From the NCBI GenBank assembly GCA_963930775.1, contig OZ005703.1:8122001-8186000 (forward strand): DNA of 64,000 nt, read 5' to 3'. The position numbers and the translations under genes are program-made. Shown one piece after another: positions 60,801-64,000 of the stretch. Within the stretch, counting starts at the first letter, position 1. The number at the start of each line of letters is the position of its first letter. Under the pieces are notes generated by a model that had not been told where the DNA came from, did no database searches, and worked only from the letters and a program-made list of their open reading frames with translations. Source of the DNA: Cliona cf. orientalis (taxonomy: Eukaryota > Porifera > Demospongiae > Clionaida > Clionaidae).

Positions 60801-61447
60801 TGCATGTAGCCCATGGTACAAGTCGGTTACATCACTTGGTTCGGTCTCTACGCGATTTACACAGCCTCGGGCCTCCAGCCCTCGGTGTGTAAATCCCGTA
60901 GAGACCTTCACGTGTATAGAGTGAATATGCATTACTCCATTGCTATACCAATATCCAAACTTAATATTATTGATACGTAGCCAGATATTATGGCAGAGCG
61001 TGGTTCAGTCTCTTGCCATACCAATCTTTTTAGATAAGCTTGTAACTTCTTTTGAGTTTGTGTGAACATGCAGTACTAAATATCAGCTCCTAAATCTTAA
61101 TTGGCTGTATACAAAATCAAGCATCAACCCCCACTTCAGCCACACCAATGTTCATGGGCTACCTACGCCCCTAGCTGTTATCCGAGAGAAGTGAATGTGC
61201 GCATGCATTCCATGGGGAATTGGTTATCAAAAGTAATGAGAGAAGGAACAGTAAAATAGGATGGAATCATGTACACATGTACGCAGCCATGTATGCATTG
61301 CCACTATAAAGAAGTAATTTTAACATTATGACTACCGGTAACTTGTATGCACATTGAAATAACCTCACCTTGTCCATTGGTCATATTGATAGTGACAGTC
61401 ACCAACATTATTGCCATCATGCACACAATGTGCAGTACCTTCCCCAT
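48452..61447 (-). CDS. Long Ig/FN3 receptor D, two frameshifted exons (probable pseudogene)
   Basis: Same family as A, in 29 exons: 61369-61447 signal peptide (MGKVLHIVC start); 60056-60391 Cys-Cys domain; Ig 58815-59078, 58476-58763; Thr-rich 58062-58187; Ig 57516-57815, 57089-57433; Cys-Cys domain 56282-56644; Ig 55801-56049, 55426-55728; FN3 55012-55347, 54642-54959; Cys-Cys domain 54231-54590; eleven Ig at 53900-54178, 53546-53816, 53112-53441, 52696-53061, 52324-52620, 51915-52268, 51469-51808, 51054-51410, 50674-50997, 50305-50610, 49912-50241; split FN3 49636-49854 plus 49482-49574; FN3 49132-49401; membrane span 48866-49049; tail 48452-48806. Two exons break frame: 53546-53816 (+4 nt) and 51469-51808 (-2 nt). 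Counterparts of A's exons 15002-15337 and 13857-14150 are gone. Since the broken exons are phase 1-1, skipping both would restore a frame of about 2576 aa; otherwise this is a pseudogene. Confidence 0.78.
51469..51808 (-). other. Receptor D Ig exon with 2-nt deletion
   Basis: The exon is 340 nt; the matching exons of A (7931-8272) and B (24329-24670) are 342 nt. Between GGCTATAC and GGGAGCC on the coding strand, D is two bases shorter than B, so the first half (to SGYT) and second half (REPDLPPTSTLAVEW) lie in different frames. Splice sites are kept. Confidence 0.85.
53546..53816 (-). other. Receptor D Ig exon with 4-nt insertion
   Basis: The exon is 271 nt against 267 nt in A (10228-10494) and B (26389-26655). 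The plus strand reads GACTCGATCACCAAC where A and B read GACTCACCAAC, so GATC is extra at about 53777-53780. The frame is lost within the first 20 codons of the exon. Splice sites are kept. Confidence 0.88.
56086..56256. mobile_element. MITE with TACTGTATAGCCGGAAA ends
   Basis: Inverted ends TACTGTATAGCCGGAAA and TTTCCGGCTATACAGTA, with AATTTGGCGG repeats inside. The outer TA pairs fit a TA target duplication. It sits in an intron of receptor D, 25 nt from the donor of exon 56282-56644. It is absent from the same intron of A and B. Confidence 0.85.
56661..56996. mobile_element. MITE-like insertion in receptor D intron
   Basis: The ends CTGCTATTGTTGTTTCACGG and the reverse complement of 56975-56996 match at about 18 of 22 positions. 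The interior (336 bp in all) is non-coding. The same intron in A (13102-13162) is only 61 nt, so this is an insertion. Confidence 0.75.
58188..58475 (-). other. Site of a lost Ig exon in receptor D, with G-tract
   Basis: Receptor A has an Ig exon (15002-15337) at this position. D keeps the downstream splice-donor neighbourhood (GGAGGGTGATCATCTTACCAACAGT at 58278-58302) but then passes into a G-rich run (about 58315-58334) and unrelated AT-rich DNA. The Ig exon has been deleted. Confidence 0.7.
59079..60055 (-). other. Enlarged intron of receptor D
   Basis: It is 977 nt against 572 nt in A (16208-16779). Its right part (about 59570-60055) matches A. About 59200-59550 is a GC-richer stretch with no match elsewhere in the window, probably an insertion. 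I found no clear terminal repeats or gene in it. Confidence 0.5.
60392..61368 (-). other. First coding intron of receptor D with palindromes
   Basis: It contains a hairpin at 60576-60600 (AGGTGTCTA and its complement) and an imperfect palindrome at 60843-60906 (GGTCTCTACGCGATTTACAC ... GTGTGTAAATCCCGTAGAGACC). The latter resembles the repeat at 43120-43220 in receptor C. No exon was found. Confidence 0.65.
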
Positions 61448-62756
61448 TGCTACCTTGAATAAAAGGTTATACCAGAAGTAATCAGACTGTCAGTTTTATG
61501 CTTCATGGCAAGATACATTATCACATTATGTGTGATAAGATAATAATTATTTAATTTATTCAGTCTCAAAACTGTACCTTAGTGGTATGTATGTAATGTG
61601 TCAATGTTGCAATACCATGAACTAAATACCATTACTATGGAGTTATGATAGTATAACATTGAAGAGGATGTTAACAGTTTATATTATTGCCCAATGAGAG
61701 CTCATTCAGTTTAGATTCAGTCAGCAATAATATAAACCCCCGTAGCTATAGTACTATGTTTGCATACTTAGTCATAATTAATTAAACCGACGCACACACA
61801 AAAAACAAAAAACACAAGAATGCTTAGGAAATTCTCTTTCACTTAAGCCTCGAAACAAGCGAATCGATAGAGTGCACGCCTTACAGATTTATGCTTTAGC
61901 TCTATGGAAAAATGTATGGAAAAACAATATCGCCGCGTAAATCGGGCACACTTCAACCTTTCAACAAAAAACACATATCTCTGAATAGGCCTCACTGAGT
62001 GGAAGCTATCGATACCTTAACCACATAAATTGCTATTGCCACCAGTTTGCACCATCGAGCAGAAAACTTAGGTGTCCGGAATCGCTAATTGTACAGTTGA
62101 TTTGAAACTTATAGACCCTATTTAATTATTACTAGTGGTAGACTGAAGGGCAAGTTACTCATGGTAACGACCACACTAGCCTCAGATCACTCCAGTACGT
62201 CATAATATTGTGTAGGCTGCCTGCTTCAATGAGCTAACCATGACCAGCAACAGAATCTTTTATGGGAACCTACTAGCAATGCCAACGGCCCGGCCCACTA
62301 CAGTGAAAGACCATAGCATATTAAACCCCTTGCCATGATACATAGCCACCGCCTATATTATGTGGCATAAAAGATACTCGCTATTGACTGACTGTCTGTC
62401 TACCAGTCTTGGCACATAATTATCACTGAACTTCCCATCAATACTCACGTGTATGTCTTCTAATGAGCTGTGCGGCTGCAACTCGACCATGCAGTGAGAC
62501 GTACGTCAATATAAATGCGATCGATGGATCGATCTTGAACACTATCTATGACGTCTCGTAATTAATATTAAAATAAAATATTAATTCCGTGCGCGCGCAG
62601 CACATTATGACTAACAGTGATGCATCGATGCTGTTCTCCTAGAATAATACTGTACACACCATCATACAAACAAAATGAACAATAATACGTCATACACAAA
62701 AGTTAATGTAGAGTGTCGAATATTTTTCACTATAATATTCTCTTTCAGCTGACAAC
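61448..62756. other. 5' region of receptor D
   Basis: It resembles 17811-18954 upstream of receptor A, with differences around 61800-62080. It holds the putative leader exon at 62449-62490. No other gene was seen. Confidence 0.6.
62449..62490 (-). other. Putative upstream leader exon of receptor D
   Basis: Fourteen codons starting MVELQPHSSLEDIH and a strong donor (GTGAGTATT). Joined to the acceptor at 61453 it reads in frame through V and A into the signal-peptide ATG, as for receptor A. Confidence 0.4.
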
Positions 62757-62853
62757 TCATAAATTAGCTGTACCAAGGTCTTTAAAGTTGGTATATGTAT
62801 CAAATGTGTCAAGAAAATCTGCCAAAGTGTGGTGACAGTAGATGTAGTATTCC

Positions 62854-62942
<89 letters not shown>

Positions 62943-64000
62943 AACACTAATCACAGGACCTAGTGGGTCAGACTCACCAGCTCTGAGACGAGGTTTGGTC
63001 GTGAAATTCTAGATGACTTGACAAATTGGAACACATCGATCACTGCTTCAGTTTTCACCCTCTCTAGTTGAGCATGGATACAGATAAATGTACCAGTGCG
63101 ACCTATACCATCACTGCAGTGAAACAAAATAACCAAAAAAATGATTTACGTAACAAAACAAATGTTATTTTTACATAGTATTCTTAACAACAAGGTGGTT
63201 TAAGTTGTTGACAGCAAATGTGAAGCACAAAACAAGTTGGGCTATATACAGTATGCATAGAAACATTTATCTTCACACAGGGTACAAGGACATGTACTCT
63301 TTCACAGCCTGAGGCCACTACCGCTGGTCTTAGAGTAGTGCATTGTTCTCCTACTCACTTGCAAATGACAGTGATGGGTTTGTTACCGGTACTTCGCTGA
63401 ACAGCGTTGACCGATTCTGCCATTTGGAGCACGCCCTGAGAGGCGTCTGGCCTACCAAGCTCTGGCCAACCAATGAACTGAAACTGCGTCACCATAAAAC
63501 TAGCAATGTTCTTGTCATTCCCAAATGCAGACTGAGTCTATTATATAGCATGAGTGAGTGTGTGTGTATGCATATGACAGTAGGAAGAGAGGTTACTTAA
63601 ACACTACACAGGTTAAGTCAATAATGGTTATCAATAAGTACACAAAATTGTTTTTGCAAAATACCATGGATTTCCATAACTACAGGTACAAGCATCACAA
63701 TAACATTAACTATTACTGAGAAATGACACAGAAATAATGATGGAATGCTGTTATGCACAATAACTTGATGCCCATTTGGAATTGATCAACAAGTAGAGAG
63801 CACATTCCATGAATTTTAGTAGTGGGTTCCCTCGTCTGACAGTATCAATACACACGATCATTCTTTCTGTAGCACACGTGCAAAGTTATAGTGCAAATGT
63901 ATCTCTTTTCAGTGATGGATAGTTAATATTCATTCAGTGTCAGATCATTCCCAGCTAGAGACCTGGGGACATGCTAGAGTAGGTAGTCCATTCCACCTCA
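62757..64000 (-). CDS. RPTP D2-domain 3' exons, cut by window edge
   Basis: Three exons of a D2 phosphatase domain: 63359-63537 (WPE loop region, ending at VIC), 62978-63113 (DGIGRTGTF P-loop, ERM helix, ISRPNLVSEL) and 62757-62852 (EYYIYCHHTLADFL ... TANL, stop). Exon lengths (179, 136, 96 nt) equal those of the copy at 36211-37032 and all are in phase. The next upstream exon would lie beyond 64000. The two sister fragments in this window are broken further upstream, so this one is probably also a remnant, but nothing visible is damaged. WPE and ICNDGIGRTG suggest a non-catalytic D2. Confidence 0.6.
62856..62940 (+). repeat. (GA)n microsatellite
   Basis: About 84 nt of GA. On the transcribed strand it is a (CT)n tract ending CTCCAG at the acceptor of the last RPTP exon, the third instance of this arrangement. 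Confidence 0.95.

Overview
The window looks like nuclear DNA of a sponge, most likely a demosponge of the Amphimedon type. Genes are split into many short, mostly 250-370 nt exons with GT-AG introns that are often under 150 nt. The DNA is AT-rich and littered with short inverted-repeat elements. The coding content is metazoan: immunoglobulin (Ig) and fibronectin type III (FN3) domains, single-pass receptors and receptor tyrosine phosphatase (RPTP) D2 exons. The species call is inference. Exon borders were placed by eye from splice sites, exon lengths and comparison between the copies.

All recognised genes lie on the minus strand, so transcription runs from high to low coordinates. From upstream to downstream the order is: RPTP D2 exons (64000 to 62757, cut by the window edge); long receptor D (61447 to 48452); short receptor C (46673 to 39228); a decayed RPTP fragment (39009 to 36211); long receptor B (33744 to 21303); a second decayed RPTP fragment (about 20972 to 18955); long receptor A (17810 to 4907); and short receptor Z (3033 to beyond position 1). 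The long receptors have a signal peptide, many Ig-like domains, three copies of an unusual Cys-Cys/W-FP-G/CEIPDA domain, two FN3 pairs, one membrane span and a short tyrosine-rich tail. The short receptors start directly at the first FN3 pair.

The extracellular exons of A, B, C and the visible part of Z are phase 1-1 and their lengths are multiples of three, so each domain or half-domain is an interchangeable cassette. The paralogues differ by whole-cassette losses, one hybrid Ig exon and small in-frame indels. Gene D carries two frame-breaking indels, each in a skippable Ig exon.

The main finding is the tail. In A and D it carries a motif fitting the ITAM consensus (YETI, six residues, YEIL). 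In B and C the spacer is five residues. Tandem, recombining Ig receptors with ITAM-like tails recall the cnidarian Alr histocompatibility complex. I propose this as a candidate sponge self/non-self or immune receptor cluster. The RPTP fragments lying just behind receptors B and C suggest the family once carried, or sat next to, tandem phosphatase domains that are now decaying.

The rest is introns and spacers with MITE-like elements, foldbacks (one with perfect 82-bp arms), long GA/CT microsatellites that form the polypyrimidine tract of the last RPTP intron, and homopolymer G or C tracts.
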